Source: CAZTEB01 sp964612735 | GTDB lineage: Bacteria; Patescibacteriota; Microgenomatia; UBA1400; PJMF01 | NCBI GenBank assembly: GCA_964612735.1 | Contig: CAZTEB010000015.1 | Coordinates: 1-19,249, forward strand | Direction of reading: 5' to 3' | DNA length: 19,249 nt | Shown: positions 7,844 through 14,762 of the stretch, piece by piece | How the letters are laid out: each line of letters begins with the position of its first letter | Numbering within the stretch: the first letter of the stretch is position 1 | The notes under the pieces: generated by a model | What the model saw: the letters and a program-made list of their open reading frames with translations, nothing else | Database searches by the model: none | What the model was told of the DNA's origin: nothing | Position numbers and translations under genes: made by a program

Positions 7844-9611
7844 CGTGTCTACTGCTAGCTCGGGGTTTGGCATCATCGAGGTGATTGTGGCACTTGGTCT
7901 GTTCGCGATAATTGCTGTCACCGCCGTATCTACTTTGGTAGGAAGCTTTAGTGTTAATCGTTTGAGTGAAGAGGAGACTCAGGCAGCGCTCTATGCTCAG
8001 GAGGGCATCGAGGCAGCGCGGTCTTTGAAGAAGCAGGGATGGTCTGATGTGTTGTTAGCTACTGATTGTAGCTCTGGTTGTGGCCTGGACTCCAGTGGTG
8101 GAACTTGGGCTTGGAGTGGAAGTAGTGATAGCTTGGGAGAATTCACGCGGGTCGTGACGATGTCGCAGGCGCAGCGAGATGGTAGTGGTAACTTGGTCGC
8201 GAGTGGTGGCACCATAGACCCGGATACCTATAGAGTTGAGTCAAGCGTGAGTTGGGATTTTTCACCGACGAGGTCAAATACAGCTGCGGTGGTGACATAC
8301 CTCACGTACTATGAAAAAAGCATTGGCGGTGGTGGCGGCATGCTAGTCTACGCTGATCTATCTGGTGATGATGATGTGATTAGATATAAACTGTTGAGTT
8401 CAGACGGTACTTGGGGTTCAGAGCAGACAGTACCTGATTTTAATGTACCTAATAACAGGGACACGCAGCGTGTTGAGCTTTACTCCTCTCCCGATAGTCC
8501 TGAAAAAATTCTTGTGACAAAGCACTTTCAAAATGGACCTGGTGATGATCAATACCTTTTTGCACAGGTGTGGGATGGCAGTAGCTGGGGTAATGTACAG
8601 CAACTAGCTAGTTGGACTGGTGGTGCACGGGCTGAAGCCAGAAGTTTTGATGGTGATTATCTGGCTAATGGGACTTTTTTACTTGTGTATGAAAATAACA
8701 GCAACGTGGTTCAGTATCGGACGTGGAATGGAAGCAGTTGGTCTTCCCAGCAGGTAGCCGGGAATGTAGGTGGCAACCCTGATTGGATTGTGGTTCGCAA
8801 CAGAGTGGATACCAACGAGGCATTCGTTGCGGTCCAAGACAGCGGTCAAGATACTAATACAGGGTACTGGAATGGCTCAAGTTGGGGTGGTCTGACCGAG
8901 CACGGCACTAATACTTCTGGCGCTCAGCGAGAGAGTCTTTCGTTTGCATGGAGTTTGGGAAGTACTAACCTGGGTATGATGATGTACAACGACTCTAATA
9001 ACGATACTACGCCCAACGCTCGGGCGTTCACTGCCTCTGGTGGCTTTGGTTCTTGGGGGTCGCCTACAGAAAATCAAAATATTGGTGCTGCTGGTCGAAA
9101 CTATAGCATCATTGCTCGGCCAGGAGCAGATGAGTTTTTGGCATGTGCTCGTGATAGTAGTAATGACATCTCCTGTATGGAGACGGGCGCAGGACCCTCA
9201 TGGACTGGCTATCAAGAACTGGAGACTACTAGTGAGGGAGGAAATGGTACTAATTTCGGTTTGGCATACGAGCAGGAGTCTGGTTCACTAGCTGTCTTGG
9301 TGTATTCTGGAAATCCTAGTCAGGATGACCCAAAGTTTAGAACGTACGATCCCAGTAGTAATACTTGGGGTGGAGAGGCGGCTATGAGTGACATTGGGTC
9401 AGATCTGGAGACAGTGCGCGCCATTCCTCAACCGAACTCTGATGACATTTTGTTTCTAATGGCTGAGTCAAGTCAAGACCTTTGGAGTGTGGTGTGGAAT
9501 GGAGCTAGTGATCAATTTTACAGCTCTGGAGACAGAGCGTTAATCGAACATGGCACGAATGGTTCGGGAGATAATGACGTATGGTATGACTTTGCATGGG
9601 ATGATGGATAA
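7833..9611 (+). CDS. Large PilV-like prepilin fused to a beta-propeller-like repeat domain (putative pilus-tip adhesin)
   Basis: This 592-aa protein is about four times the usual minor-pilin length. The start is ATG 7833, with AGGAGG at 7822-7827 and 5 nt spacing; a TTG one codon earlier is too close to it. The leader SSGFGIIEVIVALGLF gives cleavage after Gly11, Phe12 at +1 and Glu16 at +5. Residues 12-160 form a normal pseudopilin: long helix, TDCSSGCG, then a beta domain ending at TYLTYYEK. A Gly5 linker (165-169) follows, then about 420 residues of repeats of 48-58 aa, each with a WNGSSWG-like hairpin. The marker Trp residues are 194, 252, 303, 351, 408, 457 and 512, with a weaker eighth copy at 551-590. 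It overlaps its upstream neighbour and ends in TAATG with the PilW-like gene. A propeller fold and adhesin role are inferred. Confidence 0.85.
   Translation: MFSSVSTASSGFGIIEVIVALGLFAIIAVTAVSTLVGSFSVNRLSEEETQAALYAQEGIEAARSLKKQGWSDVLLATDCSSGCGLDSSGGTWAWSGSSDSLGEFTRVVTMSQAQRDGSGNLVASGGTIDPDTYRVESSVSWDFSPTRSNTAAVVTYLTYYEKSIGGGGGMLVYADLSGDDDVIRYKLLSSDGTWGSEQTVPDFNVPNNRDTQRVELYSSPDSPEKILVTKHFQNGPGDDQYLFAQVWDGSSWGNVQQLASWTGGARAEARSFDGDYLANGTFLLVYENNSNVVQYRTWNGSSWSSQQVAGNVGGNPDWIVVRNRVDTNEAFVAVQDSGQDTNTGYWNGSSWGGLTEHGTNTSGAQRESLSFAWSLGSTNLGMMMYNDSNNDTTPNARAFTASGGFGSWGSPTENQNIGAAGRNYSIIARPGADEFLACARDSSNDISCMETGAGPSWTGYQELETTSEGGNGTNFGLAYEQESGSLAVLVYSGNPSQDDPKFRTYDPSSNTWGGEAAMSDIGSDLETVRAIPQPNSDDILFLMAESSQDLWSVVWNGASDQFYSSGDRALIEHGTNGSGDNDVWYDFAWDDG
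8343..9608 (+). repeat. Seven to eight degenerate ~50-aa repeats encoding a propeller-like domain
   Basis: The coding repeats correspond to residues 171-592 of the large prepilin. Each unit carries a hydrophobic strand (such as FLLVYE, AVLVYS, ILFLMAES), an Asn/Asp-rich turn, a strand with a Tyr or Arg, and a G-S-x-W-G turn. Trp-to-Trp spacing is 58, 51, 48, 57, 49 and 55 residues. The block with EHGTN and FAW occurs twice (355-373 and 571-590), showing internal duplication. The last copy lacks its final strands, which may be supplied by the first residues of the domain, as in ring closure of a propeller. Confidence 0.65.
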
Positions 9612-10132
9612 TGCATACCACGTCACAGACTCAAGCTGGCTTTACTCTAATAGAGTTGCTTTTATATGTAGGCTTAGTAGCTATTGTGATGAGCGGCATT
9701 GTGCTGTTTGGGTGGGACGTGCTGTACGCTCGAGTTAAAAGTACTACTCAGCGAACGGTAACTCATGATGCTCGATTAGCTAGCCGTAGGATACTACATG
9801 AGGTTCGCAATGCTTCTGATATCAACGCCGTATCTGGCAGTGAGCTCTGTCTCGCTTCGGCTGATGGGGACTATAACCCCACTCGCTTCTACCTTAGCTC
9901 AGGTCAGGTGCGAGTGGCTTGGGGTGGCGGTAGTAGCGACTGTACCGGCATGAGCAATGATCAGCCACTTACGAGTGGTCAGGTGACGGTGACCGAGCTT
10001 ACTTTTTCTGACCTTTCGAGCGATGGTTCTCAGGGAGTGCAGTTTTTACTTACTGTGGAATCTATCGCTGACCGTGTGGAGTACCAAGAGTCTCAAACAT
10101 TTCGTGGTGCTGCGGAAGTGAGGTCGCCATGA
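9611..10132 (+). CDS. Minor prepilin, PilW/GspJ-like
   Basis: This 173-aa prepilin has leader TQAGFTLIELLLY: cleavage after Gly10, Phe11 at +1 and Glu15 at +5. The helix (11-35) is followed by a region with RTVTHDARLASRRILHEVRNAS, the pattern typical of PilW/GspJ pseudopilins, where a second helix with Arg and Glu follows alpha1. The C-terminal domain is beta-rich and has two Cys (78 and 107) that could pair. The ATG overlaps the TAA stop of the large prepilin (TAATG) and its own TGA overlaps the next ATG (ATGA), so the run is translationally coupled. It is the third of four pseudopilins, matching the third place of pilW in fimU-pilV-pilW-pilX clusters. Confidence 0.85.
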   Translation: MHTTSQTQAGFTLIELLLYVGLVAIVMSGIVLFGWDVLYARVKSTTQRTVTHDARLASRRILHEVRNASDINAVSGSELCLASADGDYNPTRFYLSSGQVRVAWGGGSSDCTGMSNDQPLTSGQVTVTELTFSDLSSDGSQGVQFLLTVESIADRVEYQESQTFRGAAEVRSP

Positions 10133-10515
10133 AGAACTACAGAACTTCTGAGCAAGGTTTTGCTGCTTTAGCTAGTGTGCTCGTGATCACAGCAGTGGTG
10201 CTCATTGTGGGAATGTCGGTTTCGCTGTTATCTATTAATAACGTCCAGAACTCACTCTCTGCTAAGAAAAGCGAGGAAAGCTTGGATCTGGTGGAAGCTT
10301 GTGTCGAAGAAGCGCTCTTAAGAATTAATGAAGACGCCAGTTTGCCTGCTGCGCTGACTTTACCAGAGGGCTCATGTTCTGTTACAGTGAATGCACAGGC
10401 TGGATCTGATTGGGATGTGACGGTAAGTGGGGAGTTCGAGGGAGCTATAAAGAGCATACGAGTGGTGGCAGAACGTACCAATACAGTGACTATCACCCAG
10501 TGGCTTCAAACATAA
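10129..10515 (+). CDS. Minor prepilin, PilX/GspK-like, lacking Glu+5
   Basis: This 128-aa protein has leader SEQGFAALASVLVITAVVLIVGM. The Gly10/Phe11 cleavage site is present but position +5 is Ala15 instead of Glu. Absence of Glu+5 is characteristic of GspK, the tip-most pseudopilin, and is common in PilX-type proteins, whose N-termini read QxGAAL or QGFAAL. After the helix come LSINNVQNSLSAKKSEESLDLVEACVEEALLRI, the GspK/PilX-like second helix (inner Cys102 and Cys126-type residues are few), and a short beta domain. It overlaps the PilW-like gene by 4 nt (ATGA). It is much shorter than GspK, so PilX-like is the safer name. Fourth and last in the minor-pilin run. Confidence 0.78.
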   Translation: MKNYRTSEQGFAALASVLVITAVVLIVGMSVSLLSINNVQNSLSAKKSEESLDLVEACVEEALLRINEDASLPAALTLPEGSCSVTVNAQAGSDWDVTVSGEFEGAIKSIRVVAERTNTVTITQWLQT

Positions 10516-10531
10516 AAAGGTTTACATCAGT

Positions 10532-11233
10532 ATGTTTTTATCTTCTACAACCGTTCTCCACTTCACTCGAACGTCAGCGAGCATCGCAGAGATAGCGGGG
10601 AGCTCGGGGCACGCTAAAAAGAAGGAGAAGCAACTACCTTGGACACCCGAGACCAGCGCTCAGGCGCTGTCACAGTTGACTAAGGGCTACTCGCTTAAGA
10701 AGTGTCGAGTGGTGCTGGGTGATGACATTGTGTATGTAGTTCGCACTAGCATTCCGACTGAGATAACAACGACTAAACAGCGCACTTCAGTGGCAGAAAT
10801 AGTTGCTCAAGAAATCCCCGAGATACTTTCTAGTCACCAGTGGGACTTTGCTTTTGAGCAAGCCTCAGCTCAACAGGACAGCTCTCAGCAACCAATCATT
10901 ATTTTTGCTCCAGTGGTGTCCGTATACACAGCTATTAGTGACAGCCTGGTGACATTGGGTGCAACTGTCTTCGCGGTTGAGCCTGAGGAAATTGCTCGAA
11001 CTCGTCACCAAGACCCCATGATTGGTATTGCACTCAAGGAGGACAGTAAAGGGGCTGATCGCCATTCTTTAAACATGCCATTGTTGCCCTCTCAATCTAG
11101 TGAAGTTACTAGTGAGCAGCAGCAATCTGAGGTGTCACTCCGATGGGTAGTTTTATTGGCATTTGGTTGTGGGCTACTAGCCTTGGGAGTAGTTGCTGGT
11201 GTGGCTGCTCGTTATTCATTGCTGCCTATATAG
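10532..11233 (+). CDS. Shortened PilM/GspL-like pilus protein with C-terminal membrane anchor
   Basis: This 233-aa protein starts with a beta strand VLHFTRTSASIAEI, then a linker and CRVVLGDDIVYVVRTSIP (58-75). An Arg-containing helix RTSVAEIVAQEIPEIL and WDFAFE, PIIIFAP, and LVTLGATVFAVEPEEIAR (139-156) follow. This order matches one lobe of the actin-like PilM/GspL cytoplasmic domain. The ATP-binding second lobe is absent. Residues 157-202 are a Ser/Gln-rich linker and 203-229 form a membrane helix, leaving almost nothing outside. It follows the minor pilins by 16 nt, and no separate PilN or PilO gene is present in the window. I infer that it is a minimal assembly-platform protein joining a PilM-like lobe to a membrane helix. 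The homology call is by eye and uncertain. Confidence 0.55.
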   Translation: MFLSSTTVLHFTRTSASIAEIAGSSGHAKKKEKQLPWTPETSAQALSQLTKGYSLKKCRVVLGDDIVYVVRTSIPTEITTTKQRTSVAEIVAQEIPEILSSHQWDFAFEQASAQQDSSQQPIIIFAPVVSVYTAISDSLVTLGATVFAVEPEEIARTRHQDPMIGIALKEDSKGADRHSLNMPLLPSQSSEVTSEQQQSEVSLRWVVLLAFGCGLLALGVVAGVAARYSLLPI

Positions 11234-11275
11234 GTTTTGTTCCTGATTGAAGCACTTTGTGACTAGAATATTAGC

Positions 11276-11331
11276 TTGTGACATCACGTAAAGTTTGCTA
11301 ATCTGGAGTGTAGGTTGAAATACTAGAGAGG
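11276..11331 (+). promoter_or_regulatory. Promoter and ribosome binding site of the GspG/PilA-like pilin gene
   Basis: TTGTGA (11276-11281) and TAATCT (11299-11304) are separated by exactly 17 nt in the 104-nt gap after the PilM-like gene. Transcription would start near 11311. AGAGAGG (11325-11331) lies 6 nt before the ATG at 11338 and is a good Shine-Dalgarno. A short dyad, GTGA-CA-TCAC (11278-11287), overlaps the -35 box and could be an operator. A separate promoter fits the high expression expected of a main pilin. Confidence 0.5.
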
Positions 11332-11337
11332 CACAGT

Positions 11338-11778
11338 ATGTTATCTTCTACTACGAAAAAAGCTCAAGCAGGTTTTACACTCATTGAGTTATTAGTTGTG
11401 ACTGCTATCATCGCGGTGTTAGCTACAGTCGTCTTTGTAGCACTCGATCCCTTGACTCGATTTGCTGACGCGCGCAACTCTAGGAGATGGAATGACGTCA
11501 ATAGTATTCTCACTGCTGTTCACCAGTACATCGTTGATAATGATGGTTCGCTGCCATCTGGTTTGACCAGCGGCCAAGCTGCTACCGAGTTGGGTAGCTG
11601 TGGCACCTGTGATGATCTTTCTACGCCGCTGGCTCCTTTCTTAAAGACAATGCCAGCTGATCCTTCTGATGGTGATGCGACCAACACTGGTTACACGATT
11701 GCTGTTGACTCGAATAATATCATCACTGTTGCCGCCTCAAACGCCGAGAACTCAGAGACGATCGAGGTATCGAGGTAG
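11338..11778 (+). CDS. Prepilin, GspG/PilA-like; probable major pilin
   Basis: This 146-aa prepilin has leader AQAGFTLIELLVVTAIIAVL: cleavage after Gly12, Phe13 at +1, Glu17 at +5. The helix continues as VFVALDPLTRFADARNSRRWNDVNSILTAVHQYIVDN, the standard GspG/PilA-type alpha1 with the DARNxxR segment common in short bacterial pilins. The C-terminal domain contains a CGTC motif (Cys88, Cys91), then LAPFLKTMPADP and GYTIAVD, the calcium-loop and beta-hairpin area of GspG-like proteins. It has its own promoter and a good Shine-Dalgarno, unlike the minor pilins, so I infer it is the major subunit. Its stop TAG overlaps a possible GTG of the next frame; translation of the next gene is probably coupled. 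Confidence 0.88.
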   Translation: MLSSTTKKAQAGFTLIELLVVTAIIAVLATVVFVALDPLTRFADARNSRRWNDVNSILTAVHQYIVDNDGSLPSGLTSGQAATELGSCGTCDDLSTPLAPFLKTMPADPSDGDATNTGYTIAVDSNNIITVAASNAENSETIEVSR

Positions 11779-11783
11779 TGGGT

Positions 11784-12365
11784 ATGAATCAAAAAATTCT
11801 ACTAGTGGGCGCAGGCATAGTTGTGTTGACTGCTGTGGGTTGGTTGGTGCAGTCGGGTGGTTTTACTTCTTACCAGCAATCAAAGACAAGCAGTAATGAG
11901 ACGTTGCCCGATCCATCTGTGTCTACCATGATGATGGAAGAACGTATGGCTAAGGATACTGCCGAGCTCGATTCTAGTGAATCTCAAAGTGATTTGTTTG
12001 AGTACACTCATCGTGGTCAGCTGCTTGACGTCACTAGCGGCGAAACCATTAGGGGTATTACAACAAATGGTCAAGCAAGTGGCGAAGCTGCATTGGGTTT
12101 TAATGATACGTTTATGATGCGAGCTACCTTTGCCGATCTACCTGATCCTCAGTCCGATGATTTCTATGAAGGTTGGCTAGTGCGTAGGGACCCATTTCAC
12201 TTCATTAGTACTGGAGTCGTAGAAAAAATTGATGATAGATATGTTGATACGTATACTTCAAGTACGGACTTTTCGGATCATGATTTCTATGTTCTTACGC
12301 TTGAACCAAACGACGGTGACCCCGCTCCTGCTGATCACATAGTGGAGGGCGCGTTGGTTCAGTAA
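11784..12365 (+). CDS. Membrane-anchored protein with RskA C-terminal-like extracellular domain
   Basis: The start chosen is ATG 11784, 5 nt after the pilin stop, with GAGG at 11772-11775 (8 nt spacing). A GTG at 11778 would leave only 2 nt. The 193-aa product has an N-terminal membrane helix (residues 3-22), a Ser/Glu/Met-rich stalk (to about 70), and one beta-rich domain from YTHRGQLLDV. That domain contains FYEGWLVRRDPFHFISTG and YVLTLEPNDGDPAPADHIVEG. The GWL...STG...TLEP...P pattern resembles the extracytoplasmic domain of anti-sigma factors of the RskA type (PF10099). There is no zinc-binding anti-sigma N-domain and no sigma gene nearby, so a regulatory role is not supported. An unrecognised surface or pilus-associated function is equally possible. 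Confidence 0.6.
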   Translation: MNQKILLVGAGIVVLTAVGWLVQSGGFTSYQQSKTSSNETLPDPSVSTMMMEERMAKDTAELDSSESQSDLFEYTHRGQLLDVTSGETIRGITTNGQASGEAALGFNDTFMMRATFADLPDPQSDDFYEGWLVRRDPFHFISTGVVEKIDDRYVDTYTSSTDFSDHDFYVLTLEPNDGDPAPADHIVEGALVQ

Positions 12366-12390
12366 TCAGTAATGTAGAACGAAATGCATC

Positions 12391-12395
12391 GGAGG
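12391..12395 (+). promoter_or_regulatory. Strong ribosome binding site
   Basis: GGAGG lies 5 nt before the ATG at 12401, in a 35-nt gap after the RskA-like gene. It confirms the start of the four-helix membrane protein and shows that Shine-Dalgarno initiation is used in this genome beside starts that lack it. Confidence 0.7.
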
Positions 12396-12400
12396 GCAAC

Positions 12401-12811
12401 ATGAATATCTTTACGAAACGAGCTATTGGATTTGCAGTTCTTGCGTATGTAGCGTCATTTATAACAGGTATAGTTACTGCTATGGTGTTGGGTGTTGATC
12501 TAGCTAGTACTGATGTCCCAAATAGCTTGTGGTATGTGGGTATGTTGATGGCAGTGATTATTATGAAGATCGTGACTATGCTGTACTTCAAGCCCAAGAA
12601 GCTTAAGCCATCGTTCCAAAGTGGTTTGGAGTTAGGTATTGTGACGGTGGTAGTCGGCTTTGTACTCGATATGCTGATAATCATTCCCACCTACAATCAA
12701 GGTGGTTCTGAAATCATCTCTACTTATTACACCACGCCATTCTTCTGGATGACGCTTGCATTGGTGGCAGTAACTCCAGCTGCTACTGGTTGGTTTTTAG
12801 CTAAGAAGTAG
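12401..12811 (+). CDS. Four-helix membrane protein of unknown function
   Basis: This 136-aa hydrophobic protein has four likely membrane helices, at about 8-30, 43-62, 78-98 and 110-132. A basic loop YFKPKKLKPSF lies between helices 2 and 3 and should be cytoplasmic. The loop between helices 3 and 4 is TYNQGGSEIISTYYTTP. I do not recognise the family; the length and helix count match many small DUF membrane proteins. It is preceded by a strong Shine-Dalgarno and followed after 11 nt by msrA, so it is probably cotranscribed with its neighbours. No catalytic or metal-binding motif is visible. Confidence 0.75.
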   Translation: MNIFTKRAIGFAVLAYVASFITGIVTAMVLGVDLASTDVPNSLWYVGMLMAVIIMKIVTMLYFKPKKLKPSFQSGLELGIVTVVVGFVLDMLIIIPTYNQGGSEIISTYYTTPFFWMTLALVAVTPAATGWFLAKK

Positions 12812-12822
12812 CTACTATAACG

Positions 12823-13482
12823 ATGAGAAATATATTGCTCGTTGTAGGAATAGTGGCTTTGGTCATTCTTGGTTTCTGGCTATGGAGATATCAGCCTATG
12901 TCAACATCTGAAGAAGTAACTACTACGTTTGAGCAGCTTCAAGCACGCGATGATCTTGCTGTGGCTACGTTTGCCGGGGGTTGTTTTTGGTGCATAGAGG
13001 CACCGTTTCAAGAGACTCCCGGAGTAGAAGAGGTCATCTCTGGATTTATGGGTGGTCAGGTCGAGAACCCTTCGTATAACGACGTAGTTGGTGGTAGCAC
13101 AGGTCATCGCGAGGCCGTCCAAGTGTTCTATGACCCCAATCAGGTTTCGTACTCAGAATTACTTGATCTATTCTGGTTGCAGATTGACCCCACCGACCCC
13201 GGTGGTCAGTTTGCTGATCGTGGTCATCAATACACCACTGCCATCTATGTGCATGATGAAGAACAACGGCAGTTGGCTGAGGAGTCTAAGCAAACTCTTG
13301 GTGAATCAGACACGCACGATGGTGAGATCGTGACGGCGATTGAGTCAGCCAGCTCGTTCTATCCAGCTGAAGACTATCATCAAGACTACTATCAGAAAAA
13401 TGAGCAGCGATATCAGCAGTATAAAGAAGGCTCGGGTCGTGGGCCGTTTATCCAGCAGATTAAAGAGAAGTTGGGGAAGTAG
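12823..13482 (+). CDS. msrA: Membrane-anchored peptide methionine-S-sulfoxide reductase MsrA
   Basis: This 219-aa enzyme reduces methionine-S-sulfoxide in proteins. An N-terminal membrane helix (residues 3-21) and short spacer precede the MsrA domain (about 46-200). Signatures are GGCFWCIEAPF with catalytic Cys54, SGFMGG (73-78), the GGSTGHREAVQVFYDP stretch (90-105), and DRGHQYTTAIY. The conserved PAEDYHQDYY segment follows near 181-190. The only cysteines are Cys54 and Cys57 in the active-site loop, so the usual distant resolving cysteines are absent and Cys57 may resolve the sulfenic acid. The anchor suggests that it works on the outer face of the membrane, beside the pili. It is last in the plus-strand block; its TAG abuts the stop of the convergent dinB gene. 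Confidence 0.93.
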   Translation: MRNILLVVGIVALVILGFWLWRYQPMSTSEEVTTTFEQLQARDDLAVATFAGGCFWCIEAPFQETPGVEEVISGFMGGQVENPSYNDVVGGSTGHREAVQVFYDPNQVSYSELLDLFWLQIDPTDPGGQFADRGHQYTTAIYVHDEEQRQLAEESKQTLGESDTHDGEIVTAIESASSFYPAEDYHQDYYQKNEQRYQQYKEGSGRGPFIQQIKEKLGK

Positions 13483-14721
13483 TTACAACCCATAATACGT
13501 TCGATCTCCTAAGAATCCCGTGACTTCTGGTTTGATCACTGGTTGATTCAGCAGCGCTCCCGAGCGCAAGGTAAAGAGTCCGTACCTATCGCTAATAGCA
13601 TCCATGGCTTGGTACGCCGCTTCGCGTTGGTGCCAGGATTGAAACAGTGGCTGAGGTGTTTCGATGAGTGGTTTAAGTAGTCCGAGCCTAACCGCAAACT
13701 TAATAACCGGAAAATCAGGCTTATCGCGCAGGTATAATTGATTGTAGAGAATGTCGAACAACTCGCTGGTGTGGCGGACGTAGTGGGACAGGGTGCGATG
13801 AGCTTGCCAGTGTTGCTCGTGACCATAGAGCTTGATCCAGACGTAACGACCGGCTAACTTCATTTTTCTGACTTTATAGGTAGTTTCTTCCATTAGGTTG
13901 AGCAAGATGCGCTTAATATCGTGCTGGTCGGTGTAGAGCTTGTAGCCGGTGATGGAGCGACCAACACTTTTCATATGGGGCAGCTCACGGTCAATCAATT
14001 TTAAGACGTGTGACTCTTCACCATACGCAATGTTGTGTAACTCGGCTGACCAAAATGGTCCAAAAAGTGGCAGCAGTTCTTCTTGGGAGAAAAAGCGAAT
14101 TTGATAGGGAGTGCTAACTCCAAGCCTTTGTAGTTTTTTTTCGAGCCGATAGCCAATGCCACAGACATCACTAAACGGAGTGCTAGCCAAAAAAGCATCT
14201 TTAGTGGAGTGATCAATAGTAGTGATAGAGTCTGGCTCGCTAACTTCTGAAGCTAGTTTTGCCAGCAGGCGGTTGTGACTAATGCCGACGCTGCAGGTGA
14301 CCCACTCACCTAGGTCGCGCTTGATGGCTGCCCGAACTTGGTAAGCTGCTTGATCTGGTGAGCTGTAGAGATGAGTTAGGCAATCACTAATATCTATGAA
14401 GGCTTCATCCAGTGAGTAGATATAGACGTCGGGACTGATCGAGCGAAAGATCTGCTTGAGACGGTAGGTAGCATCCAAGTAGCGCTCAAAGCTGGCTGGG
14501 ATTGGTAAGATTTGAGGACAGTGCAGCTTAGCTTCTTTGAGACGACTGCCAGTTTTGACGCCGTACGTTTTGGCTTCCTTGGAGGCGGCAATCAAGCAGG
14601 TGCGGCCGACATCTTTGACCACACCGATGGGCTTGCCACGGAGCTTGGGGTTTTCCTGCTGGAGTAGGGTGGCGAAGTAAGAGTTGATGTCGACGTGGAG
14701 GATAGTTGGTCGGGTGAGCAT
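13483..14721 (-). CDS. dinB: Y-family DNA polymerase, DinB (Pol IV)-like
   Basis: This 412-aa translesion polymerase carries the catalytic carboxylates Asp11 in HVDINSYFA and Asp105/Glu106 in YSLDEAFID. The palm and finger segments GVVKDVGRTCLIAASKEAK and YGVKTG (53-58) are present. The thumb HhH region follows, with TPFSDVCGIGYRLEKKLQRLG (residues about 180-200), and a little-finger domain with ELPHMKSVGRSITGY (from about 247). The steric-gate aromatic lies in SYFA (Phe16). The C-terminal 70 residues are longer than a minimal DinB and contain no clear clamp-binding motif. UmuC is less likely on length and lack of a UmuD partner. The start is ATG 14721; the upstream A-rich stretch has no strong Shine-Dalgarno. 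The stop abuts the msrA stop with no gap. Confidence 0.9.
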   Translation of the reverse strand: MLTRPTILHVDINSYFATLLQQENPKLRGKPIGVVKDVGRTCLIAASKEAKTYGVKTGSRLKEAKLHCPQILPIPASFERYLDATYRLKQIFRSISPDVYIYSLDEAFIDISDCLTHLYSSPDQAAYQVRAAIKRDLGEWVTCSVGISHNRLLAKLASEVSEPDSITTIDHSTKDAFLASTPFSDVCGIGYRLEKKLQRLGVSTPYQIRFFSQEELLPLFGPFWSAELHNIAYGEESHVLKLIDRELPHMKSVGRSITGYKLYTDQHDIKRILLNLMEETTYKVRKMKLAGRYVWIKLYGHEQHWQAHRTLSHYVRHTSELFDILYNQLYLRDKPDFPVIKFAVRLGLLKPLIETPQPLFQSWHQREAAYQAMDAISDRYGLFTLRSGALLNQPVIKPEVTGFLGDRTYYGL

Positions 14722-14762
14722 GTGGCTAATATTTTTTTGTTTCCCTAATTGACTACACGCTC

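Noticed and set aside
11778..11783. GTG start at 11778 for the RskA-like protein
   Set aside because: It is only 2 nt from GAGG, while ATG 11784 has 8 nt spacing.
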